Positions 12,001 to 26,200 of a stretch of 64,000 nucleotides of DNA are shown here, in pieces. Position numbers and translations under genes: made by a program. The stretch's first letter is position 1. Each line of letters opens with the position of its first letter. The notes under the pieces are model-generated. The model worked only from the letters and a program-made list of their open reading frames with translations. It searched no databases and was not told the origin of the DNA. The DNA lies in NCBI GenBank assembly GCA_018389105.1, contig JACATO010000596.1:970001-1034000 (forward strand), read 5' to 3'. The DNA is from Nautilus pompilius. Taxonomy: Eukaryota; Mollusca; Cephalopoda; Nautilida; Nautilidae.

Positions 12001-13696
12001 TAGCTGTTATCACTGAGTTGATGTGCTGTACAATGACTTTTGTGTAAACTTGAACATATTGGATGGGCTACTCGATAGAATCATTAGTTGCAGATGTGAG
12101 TAAAGGCTCATTGCTTTGTGTATCATGCATATTGATAGTCTGTAATCTTTGCACATATCAGATTTTCACCATTTCATACCCTCTGGAGAGACAGGTCTCA
12201 AGAAAGGTTGGTGAGATTTTTTCACTCAGTGTTAACCCAGCCAACTTTCAATTAAGATTGGTTTGAAGCAATGGTGTAGGCAGGCCTTTACTACTGTGGT
12301 AAAATAGATTCATTGATGAATGTCCAAATTCTGATAGTTACTTTTTTTCATTCTTCAGAGTACCTCCTGTATTTGATCAAAGATACTTAATTTTAATGCC
12401 ATATTCTACAGGAAGTTGAGCAATATGCTATACATCAAGGACAACTACAACTTTAAAAGTGTAGAATGGACTACATTTACTTTCCTAGCATCACAGAGTC
12501 TAGATATGAACCCTATTGATTACCTATAGGAACATTTTGATAGACAACTAAGTGCTAGAAAAGCAAGAGCAACCTCAACAGCAATTGAAGGAATATCTGT
12601 AAACTCTGTTGGAAAACCTGAACCAGGTTGTTATTGATAATCTGATGATAGATTTCATGCATAAACATCTACAAGCTTTACACAATGTGAGAAATGTTCA
12701 TACTAAATAATGTAAATAACTTTTTAAACAGATATTGACATGTATAATAACTATGATATTCAAATTATTATGTTAGTGATCTTTAGTTAAAGTGGATTTT
12801 CCAAATATATTTTATTTGATGCTGCTACATCTCCCATATCTGATGAAACTTCAGATGAAAGTAATTTGTGAAGTTAATGGAATTTTCATTTAAATTTGTT
12901 TATTCTCAGTGACTGCTTAACCCTTTGAGGAATATGCCCCTATATTTACAGAGAGTCGATATTGATGCTGACATAGTAACCCCATAAATATGTTTTCAAA
13001 GTTTCATGGGCATATGGGTTTAGCTACAGCCTACAAAACCTTGGAAATGTATATTTATGGGGGTTACTCTCTCAGGATTAATACCTATTCCTTGTAAATA
13101 TATGAGTGTAATCCTCAAAGGGTTAAGCAGTGGTAAAATCACATTATTACATGTAAAATATTATTATGTTTCTGCATTAGATAGGATTAATTTTTTTTTA
13201 AATTTATGGAAACATGTTATATTTTTATTTAAAATGGCTATAGGAGAGAGAAACTGATAATAAGAAAAAGGTATTTTTAAAATTTTGGCAGAAATATAAA
13301 ATTATAAATAGAATATTAACTTTTTTTGCCTCTTTTCTATTTGGTTTACTTGTTATTAAATGACACCCAGCTGGTGTCCATGGATGTATGGACAGAGACT
13401 TCAGTGATTGTTTTAAGATATTACTGTCTTTTAATTATTATAAAAACAAGTATAGATTGATATTTTCAGGGCACTAGGCTGCATCCTGTATGAGTTGTTT
13501 ACCGGTACGCCGCCTTTCTATACAAACAGCATCTTTCAACTAGTGAACCTCATCATTAGAGATCCTGTGATGTGGCCAAAGGATATGAGTCCTACTTTTA
13601 AGGGTTTCCTTCAGGGATTGTTGGTGAAAAATCCCAAGAATAGACTGTCTTGGCCTGAACTTCTACACCATCCTTTTGTTAATGATGGGGTTAAAG
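6019..13696 (+). CDS. STK36: STK36 exons 1-6: protein kinase domain
   Basis: Exons: 6019-6102, 6482-6622, 6829-6906, 7490-7669, 11330-11397, 13470-13696. They encode residues 1-259. The glycine loop GEGSFG is at 11-16, the VALK lysine at 33, the alpha-C glutamate in RREFD at 51, the catalytic loop HRDMKPQN from 123, DFG at 143-145, and the activation segment ends in APE at 168-170. [12 protein letters not shown] near the end is the usual kinase subdomain XI. Every active-site residue is present, so the enzyme should be catalytically competent. The junction at 11397/13470 splits a Trp codon. The two large introns, after exons 4 and 5, hold a broken mobile-element ORF, a Tc1-like remnant and a MITE. 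Confidence 0.96.
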
Positions 13697-16600
13697 GTAT
13701 ATCTGAATTTAGTATATCATGTTCAGAGTTTTTTATTTATTTTTTAAGTCAGTAAATTTTTAGAAAAAACTTGTGAAATTTTAGACCATTAATAATGGCA
13801 ATGATCAATTTATTAGTCATATATATATATGTGTGTGTATACTACAGCTCAAAAGTTTTCAAAATTAATTTTAAGTTTTAGTGGATATGTAATCTATTAA
13901 TTAGCATAATATAATTGAAGCAATTAGAATTATTTTAATACTGTATTTAAAAAATTTAATGATCAAATGTTTATTTTATGATCTAGACTCTATACTTTTG
14001 ATTCTTAAAAATATTGTCCTTTTGCTACAGTTACTGCCTGACAGATTCCTAGTAGTCTATCAATTAATTTTATGAGATAATCTTTTGATATTGTGTTTCA
14101 AGCCTCCAGTAAGAACTGCCACAACTGTTTGGCTGAAGATGACTGTTTATCTTTTGCTTTTCTATTTATTTAATCTCATGATTTCAATGGGGTTTGAGTT
14201 CAGTGATTGTGGTGGCTATTCCATGATAATGAGGGTCCCTCCTGTTGGTTTTTGAAAAAATAAGTCTGATAGAGCTTAGAAGTGTTCTGGGTCATTGTTT
14301 TGCCGTAAGATAAATTACTGACCAAACATAAGCCCATGAAATGGCTTGCCTCTGGAATATATTTTGATAGCTTTGTTTATTTAGGGTATTCTCAGTGTTA
14401 TAGAGATTACCAACTGTTTTGCCAGCAAGACAACCATTCTCTATGCTTAACAGTGGGCACAATGCCATCTTTTAGCATGTGTTCATCCACAATGCAATAG
14501 ACATAAATTGTATAATTTGTTTTAAATATTTCAAATTTGGATTCATCATCTAGAGCACATGTTTCCATTCATCAATTGTCCAGTTTTTGTAAAGTTTAGC
14601 AGGGCTGTCTTAAGAATATTTAAGGCCTCCGGGCAAAGCAATGTACTGGGGCCTCTAACCCCTGCCCCCTCAAAACATTAAAATTAAGTTTTTTCAACTG
14701 GGAAATTTGTGGCATTTCATTGCAGAAAATTGCTTTATAATTAGTTGAAAGTGTATGTTTTTGAGGATATCGCTTTCAGTGCACATGAGGGAAAGCAAAT
14801 TCAACTGCTGCTGTCCCATTGTGCTGTGAAGATGATTCTTTGTACATTTCAACCTGGAAAATGAACACTCCCTGGTACAGTTGGTCACCATCATGCACAT
14901 AAATATTTTGAGTGCGATTTTAACATTGGGAAACACAGATTTCAACTTATCTGAAATGAGTTTGCTGTACATGTCTGGAAGAGTCTTAAATTCTTCATTG
15001 TGGATAATGTAGTGATTGAATTGCTTGCATTCATTGAGTAATTTTCATTGTAATCAAGATCTTCATGATAAGCATTAGCCAATTTTTCACACCTTTGACT
15101 AAGCTCATTACAGTCAATTGTTTTTAATTGACTGAAGAAGGAAAACAGATTTCCAATACTTTCGTAGGCTTCTGCACGTTTATTCAGGGGAGAGTTCAGA
15201 GAGTCCAGAATAGGAAGGTATGTTTCCACCTTGAATTTTTCAATTTCGTGGAGAAGTATCTGTTCCACTGACCCTCATATCTGGTAAGATGCACACTTCA
15301 CTTTCTTGCACATTTGTCTCCATCGCTATATTTCAAATCTGGACACCTGCTTTTAGCCTTCGCTTCATACTCACTGAATTTGTCTCTCATTTCCTGAAGA
15401 TAGGCTTTCAGAGACTTGAGGAGATCAATGGCAACAAATATGTCCACATCTTTTGACTGTAAAATTTTACTTGTTTTGTTCACTCTTTCCAAAATGTCAT
15501 TCCAAAGAATTGTAAAAAAAGATAGTCTCTAGCTTCTCTATTTTCTTGCTCAATCCTTCTGCCACACGTCTTGTGTTTCACTCCTGATCAGCATCAACTG
15601 CAAGGGCATCCAATGCATCTTGAATTTTCTCAAAACCTCCATGAAGAGCAGTGACAGCATTGAATTGTGCTGACCATCTCGTAGAGACACTTGACCACAA
15701 TATGATTCTTTCCCAAGGATGACATCAGAACATTCCAGTGATGTGTGGAAGCTGAAAAAAAGGAATACAAACGCTGAACAAAGTCAAAGAAGGACCACTC
15801 TCTGCCGCTTTTACTCCCACCAAGTTCACACTGTGTCCAGCACAAGGAATATATACAGTCGCCCCCCCCCCCCCCCGGCAATCACAGTTTGGCATTCGCG
15901 GCCCCGGTTATTCGCGGAATTCTCCTTAGAACCTAACTAATAATTGTTCATAGAAACCCCTGCATATTCGCAGAATCACAAATATCTTCCGCGATTTTTT
16001 ATGGCTTTTTTCGTGGTAATATATTTTTTTCACGCTTTTTAATGCTAAATTATTAATAACAATATAATTTACTAATTTTGTAATATAAATACTAACGTAA
16101 ATTCAGCAAAATATCAATATAAAATAAACGCTATTGGCTGGAGGTTTGAAAGTAGCCAATCCAAGAGCGTTATTCATTTGTCCTTGCTGCTGCTTGGCTG
16201 CTGCCCACGAGGTGCAGTCTCAGGCAGATGCAGCCCAGCAGCCCCGCATCATTCCAGTTTACCACTTGTAGCTATCTTGAGTGTTTCGCTGAGTGGTGTA
16301 TTTTTTATTAAATTATTATTATATATTTACTTATATTTTTTATTATATTTTACGTTATATTTTGATGTTTATAGGCATTTCATGGTTTTTCACTCTTCGC
16401 TGGTGCTCTAGGAACGTAACCCCTGTGAATACTGGGGGACAACTGTATAGCAAATTCATTTAGTTCACAGATCCATGTTTGCAATCCAGTATAGCATCCT
16501 GCCATATTTCATTTTTCATATAAGGGGTTGGTTTTTTGTACGTTGGGATATTGTCCAGCAACCAGTGATACAAGCGTATTGGATGCAGGGTAATTTTTGT

Positions 16601-19600
16601 ATACTTTTTTCTGGTAAAAAGTGCATCTTATATGCTGGCAAATACAGTAAACCATAATTTTTATTTTTCAAATTGAATTTTGAGGCCCCTAAAATTGTGG
16701 GGCCCCCAGGAAACTGCCCAGTGTGCCCGTGCAATAAGATGACCCTGAAGTTTAGTTTAATCAAGTCATTTAGCCTTTTTTATGAGGCCTTAGTAAAGGT
16801 TTTCATGCTGCTTTTCTTCTAATTAATCCAGCTGCTATCAGTCTCCTTTTAATAGTACATGCAGATATGGAATTATTTCATGTTGCAATCAAGCAGCAGT
16901 TATCTGGGAGCTGGGCAAATGTTTTATGAAGGCTTGTAATCTGAAAGTAGTGTTATTTTTTAGAAGTGGTTTTTGGTCTCACTATTCTTCTATGGTCAAG
17001 GTTGGCACCAGTCTTTTTGTGGTACAGTAACAACATTCAATGACACCTCCAGTTTTCTTGAATTTCCTCACAAAGATATTTCATTCTTCATTTCTCAGTG
17101 TAACAGTACCCTTTTGCTGTTCAATTAATAGTTGTTTGGTTTTTCCATCACCATTCTTTTATAAGTAATTAATTTCAGACTTGTATTACTAATTTCACTT
17201 ATTTTAGATAGAATGTTTAGCATACATATGAATTCTAATCATAGATATGGAAATTTATAGATAAATTACCTAATTTCCATTAGTCACATCTTTCAGATGA
17301 TTCTATGATCCGTTAATTTACATTTAGTCTATACAATACCAAATGCAAATGGACATTTGACCATTAAATAAATTTGATTAACTATTAACATGAATTTTGT
17401 GATGGTAAAATCATTTTGGTCTAGTTTTATGTGCAGTATCACATAAAAAGTAAAAATTACTGTGGTTTGCACAAAATTTTGAGCAATAGTATATAATAGC
17501 ATGTAATTGTTTGAAATTACATGGACAATTTAAATATTTCAAAATAAATTTGTTCAAACTTTGATCACAAGACTTTCCATCAAAATATATTTCTGGGATA
17601 TTCACTGGTGAGTCCACAATTATGGCTGCCAGTGTATGTGTATGAGTATGTACATGTATATTATCTCTTTGCTTTTTTTAACTGAAGTATCTGAGGATGA
17701 CAAAAACTTGCCCAGTCCTTTTACTCAGCCTCTGTCAGCCTCTATGGTACTGATGAAGGAAAAACAGGCCAAGGAAAAAGCTCATCCACCAGGAACCTCA
17801 AAGATTCTTGCAAAAGCACGGAAGAAAGCAATGGAAGATGATGCTAGAAAGGTACACAAATTCTATGATAGGCTGAATCACTAAGTAGTAGATGTTAACT
17901 TGAATACCTGTTTCCCACATCTTGAACCACAGGCCATAAATGTAGTTTCATAGAAAATATTTAACTGAAATAACAATTAAAATGCATTTATGGATTTCTC
18001 AAAACAGGCAATAAATCAGGTTGAAAAAATGATTGAAGTCATTGCTAAAAAATTAACTTTTTACTACTTGAAAGAGTAAATGACTTTATTAAAAATATTT
18101 TTAGAGAAATTTGTTAAAGAAGATACATCCCCTACCTCTTTGTTGACTAAATTCCAAGTTGTTTTGATATTGCACTAATCACATCACCTCTTTACTGAAA
18201 AAGGAATGCTATGCTCTATGGCAGTAAGGGTCTAAATTTTAAATGTATTCTTTTATATCTGCAATAAAAGTTTAAGATATGTTGAAATGTTTCAGAAGTC
18301 TGTTGATGCTACAAAAGGAGAGAAGCCTTTAGCCAACTATAAAGAACAGGATAAAGGCAGTAATGGATGTTGCCTGTCTTGGACACAGTCTGCCACTAGC
18401 CAGGTCTGTATTGTGCATATTTCATCATAATCAGCAGCAGCAGCAGCCTTATACTTAAAACTGTCATCTAAAGAAGATAAAAATGAATAAATAAATGGCT
18501 GCTTCACAATAAAAAGATTTTGGGTTATGGATATGTTACATTCTTGTTAATTGCTAAACATCTTTTTGTAGCAGTTATTTAAAATTTTAAATCTAAAAAT
18601 TTTTTTACAAATTTAATTTGAAAAGCAAAATATTTTTATTTTTAAAATGTTCCTGTTTATCTCTATATTATAAAGTCAAAAACTTAAAGTTTTCCTTTTT
18701 GTATAATTCTATTTCTGAAAAGTATGAATAAATATTTAGGTATTCTGCTTCAGTGTTACCAAGCAAAGCATTTCAGCATTTGTTTTATTAAAAAACACTT
18801 CATTTAACTCACTACTTAATTGGCTCTTGTAATATTAATACAGTATGCCAAACCTTACCAATCAGGGGGAAGATGATAAACACAGAATATTTCTAAGTTA
18901 TTTATTTAACTGTTTGACATAGTAGTATCAGAAGAAGAACATTAAAAAAACTTGTTATTTTCTGTGTCTGCAGAGTGCTAACCCAACACCAGTGCCTGAT
19001 CGGATAACAAAAGATTATAAACAGGAGTATCCAAGTGTTGACATTCAGAGCCAAAAAACAATGAAAAAAAGTTGTGAAAAGAAAAATACAATAGAAAGTG
19101 TTCGGCTGGATGGTGAGGTAATTTTACAGTTTTTTTTTTATACTTACAAAGTATTTAGTTTCTTTCTGTGGTTAAAATATTTTTAAAAAAGTGAACAGAA
19201 TTTAGAATTCTGAGCCATTATCCTTTCCACTAATGGATCAGAGGACTGGTGTGTTGTCTTTCAGGACAGTAACAGTGATGATGAGTGGCAGGCATTTGTA
19301 GACATCACAGAGCAAGATAGTGACCCTGACCCAGCCCTTCACCTACTGCAGGAGCAGAAGTTTCTTGTTAAACTGAACACCCGCATTAAGACAAGCTCAG
19401 AGCAGGTGCTGGAAGGAATGCTGGAAGGAGCCTCCAGACTACGCACTGCTCTGCAGATCATTACCAATCTGGTGACACTAAAATGGTAAGTGAAATGACA
19501 GGACTATTGCTGTGTATTTTGTAGTATCAAGCTTTTCTGAGAGTTCTCCGCCTGATCATCAGAGTACAAATACGGTATTTCACCTCCATTGCCAATTTCA

Positions 19601-22600
19601 CTAAACATTTTTGATCTGTATTTTAACACGAAATGTTTGTTTACAGCAGAGGAGCTCATTATATCTGAGTTAAGCTGACTTTGCAAAAAAGGAAAGAGAA
19701 ACTGGGATATCTTTGCTTAATGCTTGTAGAAAACAAGTTAATATCATGCATCAGATTATGGTTTTATCCATATTGCATAGGTTATCCTAATTAACTAATT
19801 CGTAATAAACATTAAAGAATTTTTATAAACAATTGAAGTTTTTTTAAATCTAAAAGGTTTGTTTTGCATCACACTGTCAGTAACGTTAATGTGCAAGTGA
19901 AGTTTTAAAATGAAAGTTATTACCAATTCATGTTTCTGAGATTTTTTAATTTAATTTGAATTTAGATTGATGGTTAATTAAATTTTTAAAAACATAACAT
20001 TTAGAAGCTATTTCAGAGCAGAAAATTTTTGGTAAAGAGTTAGTTTGATTTTTTCCCATCTACTTATTAGTAACAGATTAATTGTTACAGCTAATAAAAC
20101 GGTAGGAAATACACAAACTGACCACCTACTTTTCAGAAAGTAATTTGTTCTAATATCAAGATTATTTTTCTTTCTTAAGAGTATACAGAATTAAAAATAT
20201 ATGTATATTATGATATGATTTTTATGTAAATTTTAGTTGTATAATAATCAAATTAAATGAAACTCTAAAGATACATGACAAAAAATAGTAATGTTACAAA
20301 GAATTTCTTTTTAAATACAGAAAAATGTAGTTCAGTCTTAAACTTCACATTTAGCTGAAAAGCACTTGTGGTTTAGAAATCATGAAATCTGTTTCCTCTC
20401 AGAAGATTAACACAGAAGTTTAATTGCTAACTGATTATACAAAGATTGACATTTTACTGCACAAAATCTTGAATAAAAGATAGCTTCTGTTGATGGTAAA
20501 TGCCAAGTTCTCTTAGAATTCTGGATCCATGGGTTTTAGCTTATCTCCAGGTTTGCTGAGATTATATCTGATCACAGCTAATCCACATATGTAAGGCTTG
20601 CTATGTCATTATAAAAATAAAATTTTCTTTCATGTGTGCATATAAAATGTAATTATTTTGTAGTGATGTGGACCTAATAATAAACTTTGCGAAGTTGGTG
20701 TCTACTCCAGCTCTACAATTACAAACTTTGTCGGCTGTTCTAGAAAAGACCACTGTCAAGCAGGTAAGAAAACAAACAAACAGAATATTTTGTTGGATTG
20801 CTATTGGTAAAAAATTTTGTAGGATTTATTTAGTGGTTTATTTCAACTTTTATTTCTTGTGGTATTCTGTTGTTGTTGTTTTTTTGTATCTGTTAAGTTC
20901 GGACCTTATGGAATGTGAAATAATAAATAAAAGTTTCCACAGTGCAATGCTACTGAAGTTGATATGCAGTACTTTGGTCCTTTGGAATATGGCTAAAAGT
21001 TGGCTGAAGTAGATCCTAGACGCTAAAACTGCAAAAATATATATATAATTTTAAAAAGGTAGAAAGAATTGCACCCATATTTAGTTTAGGAAGTTAGCTT
21101 TTATAACATTGCATTGTGGGAATTTTTCCTTAAATAGTACCAGAGAGAAACCCTGGCTTTTAAGTAGGTGAATTTCTTTGAAAATAGAAGAAAAGTGGTT
21201 TGATAAATTTGACATCATTGTCAGTTACAGATAGATTCCTTCTTGTCTAAAGCTTGCCGACTTCATGTTTCCCTTAGCAACCCTGGTGTCAGCAAATCCT
21301 GGTGGACCTGGTCATAGCAATCAATGCTTACTTTGCTTCAGAAATCAGCTGGAGTGAGAGAACAGACAAGGAAAGGTGAGCAGCTTTGTTTCTCCAGTTA
21401 TTACTTCAATAGTGTACTGAAAAGACCTCTAAGAAAAAGAAAACTGTGAAAACCCTGATCCTGTTTTTTGAATAAACTTCTCTTTCTTTAGTTATTAGGA
21501 TGTCCAGACGAAACCCAACCAGACACCATGTCAGCAGTGCTGTTTGCTGGTTTCGTCTGGATGCTCCTAGTACTTAAAGTTTGTATCTTCGTTTTTGTTA
21601 GTGTCTTGACTTTCCTGCTGCACACTGAATCTTTGAATCTTGCATCATGATGCAAAAGTGTAAAGTTCTTTAAAAATGATCCAATGTCGTCATTGTCTTT
21701 TAGAGACACAAAGATTACAACAAAGATTAAATTTTTAACTTAATTGAAATAAAAATTATGCATTTTAAAGTTGAATGAAACTTAGTATAGATTTATCAGA
21801 CATTAGTTGTGTAGTTGGTCTGTTTTATGACTCTGATCCTCTCAACATAAAGGTGATTTTCATCATTATTTTTTGTATTTGTACACATGCTCTGTGAGTA
21901 TTATGAATTACACGTTATTCTTTGTGGGTGGGTGAAATTATATTTAAAACTTTTATATATGATATACTGTGCTCATGTGTTGCATTATATAACTATACTG
22001 TAATATACTGTTTGTGGGTGCTACATTATATTCTTTAAACTGTGTTTTCCAATATCACTTATTATTTTGTAGTGCTGAAGAATACCTCCAAGCAGCATTG
22101 CATTTTTCTGGAATTATTCCTCAGTTGCTGCAGCAGGAGCTAGATGAGGATCTGAGACTCAGAGAACAGACTCTGCTGGTACAAATGAAAATGCTTTTCT
22201 TTCTTGTAGATGAAAACTGTTTGATCATCTGACCTTTAATATTGTTTTAATTTTGTAATTGATACTTCAGACACTTATTTTTTGTTTCATTACATAAATG
22301 GTAGAGAAAAGTGGACAATTCTTTTGTGCTTGTTGGTGAAGATGAACAAAAGGTGTAAATAAGATCTTTTATCTATGAGTTTTTCTGCCATTTTAAAATA
22401 AGATGCTTTTGAAATAATCAAAGTTGAGGTTTTAAAGAAGTTACTAATTAAACTGTGGAAAGGAAAAGTTTTGAAACAGATGGAGAAAATTTTACATGAA
22501 ATAGTTTTTCTAGAACAGCTTTAGTTAAGTGTGTAATAACACAATGTGACTGTTGAACAGAGATAGATGCTTTATGTACATTGAGAAATTAACCTCCATT

Positions 22601-23158
22601 CAAAAGCCATCCTGCACTTTGTCTCTCAGGCTTCTTAAAAGTTTTAGAAATATTCAACTAGTCAAACCACTGAGCAGATATAAAGTTGAAATTTGTTTTC
22701 TGCTTTAAAAAGAATACATATAGTAGATTTGCTGAACAATGAAATCTTATAAGTAAGCAAATACTAAATAGCAAAGAAGCAAACAGAAATTTGAAAATAA
22801 TATGCCTGCTAATTCACTTTCTATCTCATCATTGTTGATTGGGTTGGAAAAGTGTAAATGGCTTTTTCTTTTAAACTCTCCACAACTTTAACAATTTTAT
22901 TTTGTTTTAGGTTTTCACTATAATAGCACTATTTGAACAAAAAATTATTTTGAAAATGTCACTACTAGTTTTAAAACATTCTCTTTTATTCCTTTTTAGT
23001 GTTTTGTTTATCTGTGTGAAGCAGTGGAAAGAAATAAGTTTGCTATTGTGGGGACATTTTTTGACAGTTTTGCAACTCAGTTTACTTCCACCTTGAATTC
23101 TTTTGTATCTTGTATCCATCATGATGAATCAATTCTGCAGAGATTAACTGGTTTGTAC

Positions 23159-23245
<87 letters not shown>

Positions 23246-26200
23246 GTTGTTGTTGTTGTTGTTGTTGCTCTTATTGTAGTCTTTATTTTTTTAAATAATC
23301 ATCAAAACTGTTGCTATATGCACAACACTGATTTTTTAACTTGATACAACACTGTCAGTCTCTCACATATACCTCTATAATTTTGAATCTCCTGAAACAG
23401 CATCCTGTTGTAGAAGATTACTTTAAATCTTTTTCTTTTTTCTTTCCTGATTTAGAAGACAGAACTCTAGATTTGTGTTGGAAACTTACAGTTAATATTT
23501 TTAAAACATGGTTTAGTAGTGTCTAGGTCTAATCCAGCATGACTGCACATTTTCCAACAAGTTTTAATTTTTTTGGACAGTTTCAGGGGTAAAAAATCCA
23601 GATTTTTTCTGCTACATACAAGATTATTAAGAGACAACACCGATGTAGTGTGCAGATTTAAAATGCTCTTACACAAAACAAAACCTGAAAGTTTGTTGTT
23701 TTTTGCATGATTTATTTTTCATCACATATAAGTGTGATGACCAATAAAGAATATCTTCCACAGTTTGATAGTCAGTTATTTCCACTACTTTAAAAGTTAT
23801 TTGCAGAGAAACAGCATATGGAAACTAAATAAACCATCTGCTAACATCACTTTTTTCAGCCTCATGCTTGTCTATAGTGATTCTACCACTATTTGTAGGT
23901 GTTTGTAATCAAATATAACCATACACTGCACAATGATCTGTCTCAGCTGTCTTTTTTGTCTTTATCAGCAACTGTCAACGTTTCTATACCTCACAGAAAA
24001 CACGATATCATGATAGCATGTAATTAGCTCCAGCGTTTTAAACATCTGTAAAATGTTTAAAAAAACAGTTCCCCATTTAAATGGGGTTTTTTTTTCAAGA
24101 ACTAGCTCAAGAATTCTTTAAATTTATTTTTTAACAGAAATCACTGAAGGTGATGTTGAACTGGCAAAAAAAAGATCAAGTAATGTGATTCTTCTTTCTG
24201 TTTCCTGTTTGGCTGCTCTGGTTTACCTCCCATTAAGTAACACATCAGGGGATGCAAGCAAGAGAAAAGTAACCAAGGAATTTCTTCTTTTCTTTTTTGG
24301 CAACAAGAAATTGATTTTATTTTTTATTCATTTATTGAGTGTAAATATTTTTAACTGTAATTATTTTCCTTTTAATTTCTGTTTTTTACTAAATAATTAA
24401 TTTTTTGGCAAGCTTCAGGTACTTTTGTTTATTATATTTTTGCAGCCATTATGTTCCTGTTTTTGATAAATCTGATATTTTTAGAAAATAATTGTAAAGT
24501 GATTCTGTTGATATTAGTGCTGTCTACATAGAATATTAGTTAAAATTTTCTCTTCTGACTTTTTATATCTATAAATCCATGCAATCTCTTACTCCATTGG
24601 TGAGGGAATTGCAATCATGAAACTTCATTATATAGATTTATTTTAAACAAATTTCCACCATGAAACTTTATACAGCTGCTCTTGTTTTACTACAGCACTC
24701 ACCATCCTTATCTCTACTTTGATACTGTCCTGCCATTCATATCTCTTTCACAACACTCTCTGGTACCCTCATCTCAACTACTTCACTGTCTCACCACACT
24801 CATCTCTACCACAGCACTAGGACACTATCTTGCCACTTTCATTTTAATCATGACTGTTTTATTGCCTTCATGTCTACCATAACACTATCTGATCACCTTT
24901 ATTTATACTACAGCACCACTGCTACCCTTATCTTTACAATTACAACACACCATCTCACCTACCAACCTTTCCATCCTTGTCTCTTTCTTGTCACTGTATT
25001 GCTTTTTCATCCACCAAAAGGTCTATCACATCATCTTAGTTTCTTCAATCTTACCAATAGATACCATGGTGCTGAACTTTTCGTTTTTTATTGTTTTTGC
25101 ATGCCAAAGGATGATTAATGTACAGTGAGAGATATTGAAAGCAGTGTCTGGTGCTTGTACATCTACATTTTTCAACAAATTATACATATGATATTAACTT
25201 TCTTGTTTCTGTCAATGGATTTTTTATCTAATTATAACTACTAGTTGTGGAGCTGAATTCTTAACTCTGCATACTGAAATCATATTCTTGTTTGGTTGTT
25301 TTAACAGAGTGCATTGTACCTGGGAGATTTTCTAGCTAGTCATGAAACTCAGGCAGTGACAGATGAATTGGTGATGCTTGTAAATCAGAAAGATGCGTGC
25401 AGTAATGCTTTGAAGGTAAGTTATTTTAGGACCTTAACCTTTTAGAACTTTAAATTATCAGTACCTTGTATCTGCTAGAAAAATTAATTAGCTAGACAGA
25501 TTTTACTTTCTAAGTTTTTACATTATGAGATTGACTGTGGAATAAGATTATACTAATCTAACAAAAAAGTAAAATACTAGATGTTCCTTTTATCATTTAC
25601 AACTTTTCATCTTTGCAGTTGAAGAGTAACAATAAGCTTGGATATAGTAAAGCAATATGTTTGAGCTAACTACTGAATGTTTTAAATTGTTCATTCTCTT
25701 CAAGCATTCTAGCAAATGTTTCAGGGTTATTTATGTACAAGTAAATATGGATAATTTCTTTGAACCATACAAAAGATGTGACAGAATTGTACTAAAAATG
25801 CTGTAAAATTTGTATATATCTTATGCTGGCACAGACTTATTTAAGGCAGCTAGTGGTAACATTTACATTTGACTAACTAACAAAGTAGAAGTTATGAGAT
25901 TGCTGATGGTGAAGAAGACAGTAACATCTAAAGCTTGTGAGATCTGTTTTACTGCCTAAGTACATCTATACATATTCTGAAACAAACCAGCCAATAATTA
26001 AGGAAATATTCTTACACTGCAATAGTACAAAAAGCTTACCTTTGGAGTAAATCTTTTTTTTTTTTTCAAATTTCTAACTAGAAATATTATTGAAGTTGTA
26101 ATATCAAAGATCTATTATCAACTCTGGTTTGTTGTTCAGTGAATATGTTTAATTCAAGTTCTATCAGTTTTTATAGCTTTGTATACCATTGTATTGCAGG

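Larger units (their letters stand above)
14600..16747 (-). mobile_element. hAT element with perfect 8-bp target duplication
   Basis: The element starts CAGGGCTGTCTTA and ends with TAAGATGACCCTG, an inverted repeat with a few mismatches. It is flanked on both sides by AAGTTTAG (14592-14599 and 16748-16755), a perfect 8-bp duplication diagnostic of hAT insertion. G/C-rich subterminal stretches (GGGGCCTC and its complement) match hAT ends of the ZMYM1-like type. The minus strand holds a decayed transposase (15881-14694). A second, unrelated element sits inside at 15856-16445. Confidence 0.85.
13840..17300. mobile_element. Tc1-like remnant split by a hAT insertion
   Basis: The left part, 13840-14599, opens with a Tc1-type terminus (TACAGCTCAAAAGTTTTCAAAA) and reads as decayed minus-strand Tc1 sequence. 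The right part resumes at 16756 and fades out near 17300. The two halves join across the 8-bp target site of the hAT element at 14600-16747, so the Tc1-like copy was there first. It lies in the intron between STK36 exons 6 and 7. The right terminus was not found. Confidence 0.5.

Noticed and set aside
23160..23268. Regular repeats suggesting a CRISPR-like or protein repeat array
   Set aside because: Triplet microsatellite with no spacers, in an animal intron.
23024..23344. 106-codon frame rich in Tyr, Ile and Val
   Set aside because: It is STK36 exon 14 read in a shifted frame into the ATT/TTG microsatellite; not a protein.
24066..24095. CCCCATTTAAATGGGG palindrome followed by T-run, like a bacterial terminator
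   Set aside because: Intrinsic terminators do not apply in this eukaryotic intron. It is a short chance palindrome beside the polypyrimidine stretch before an STK36 acceptor.
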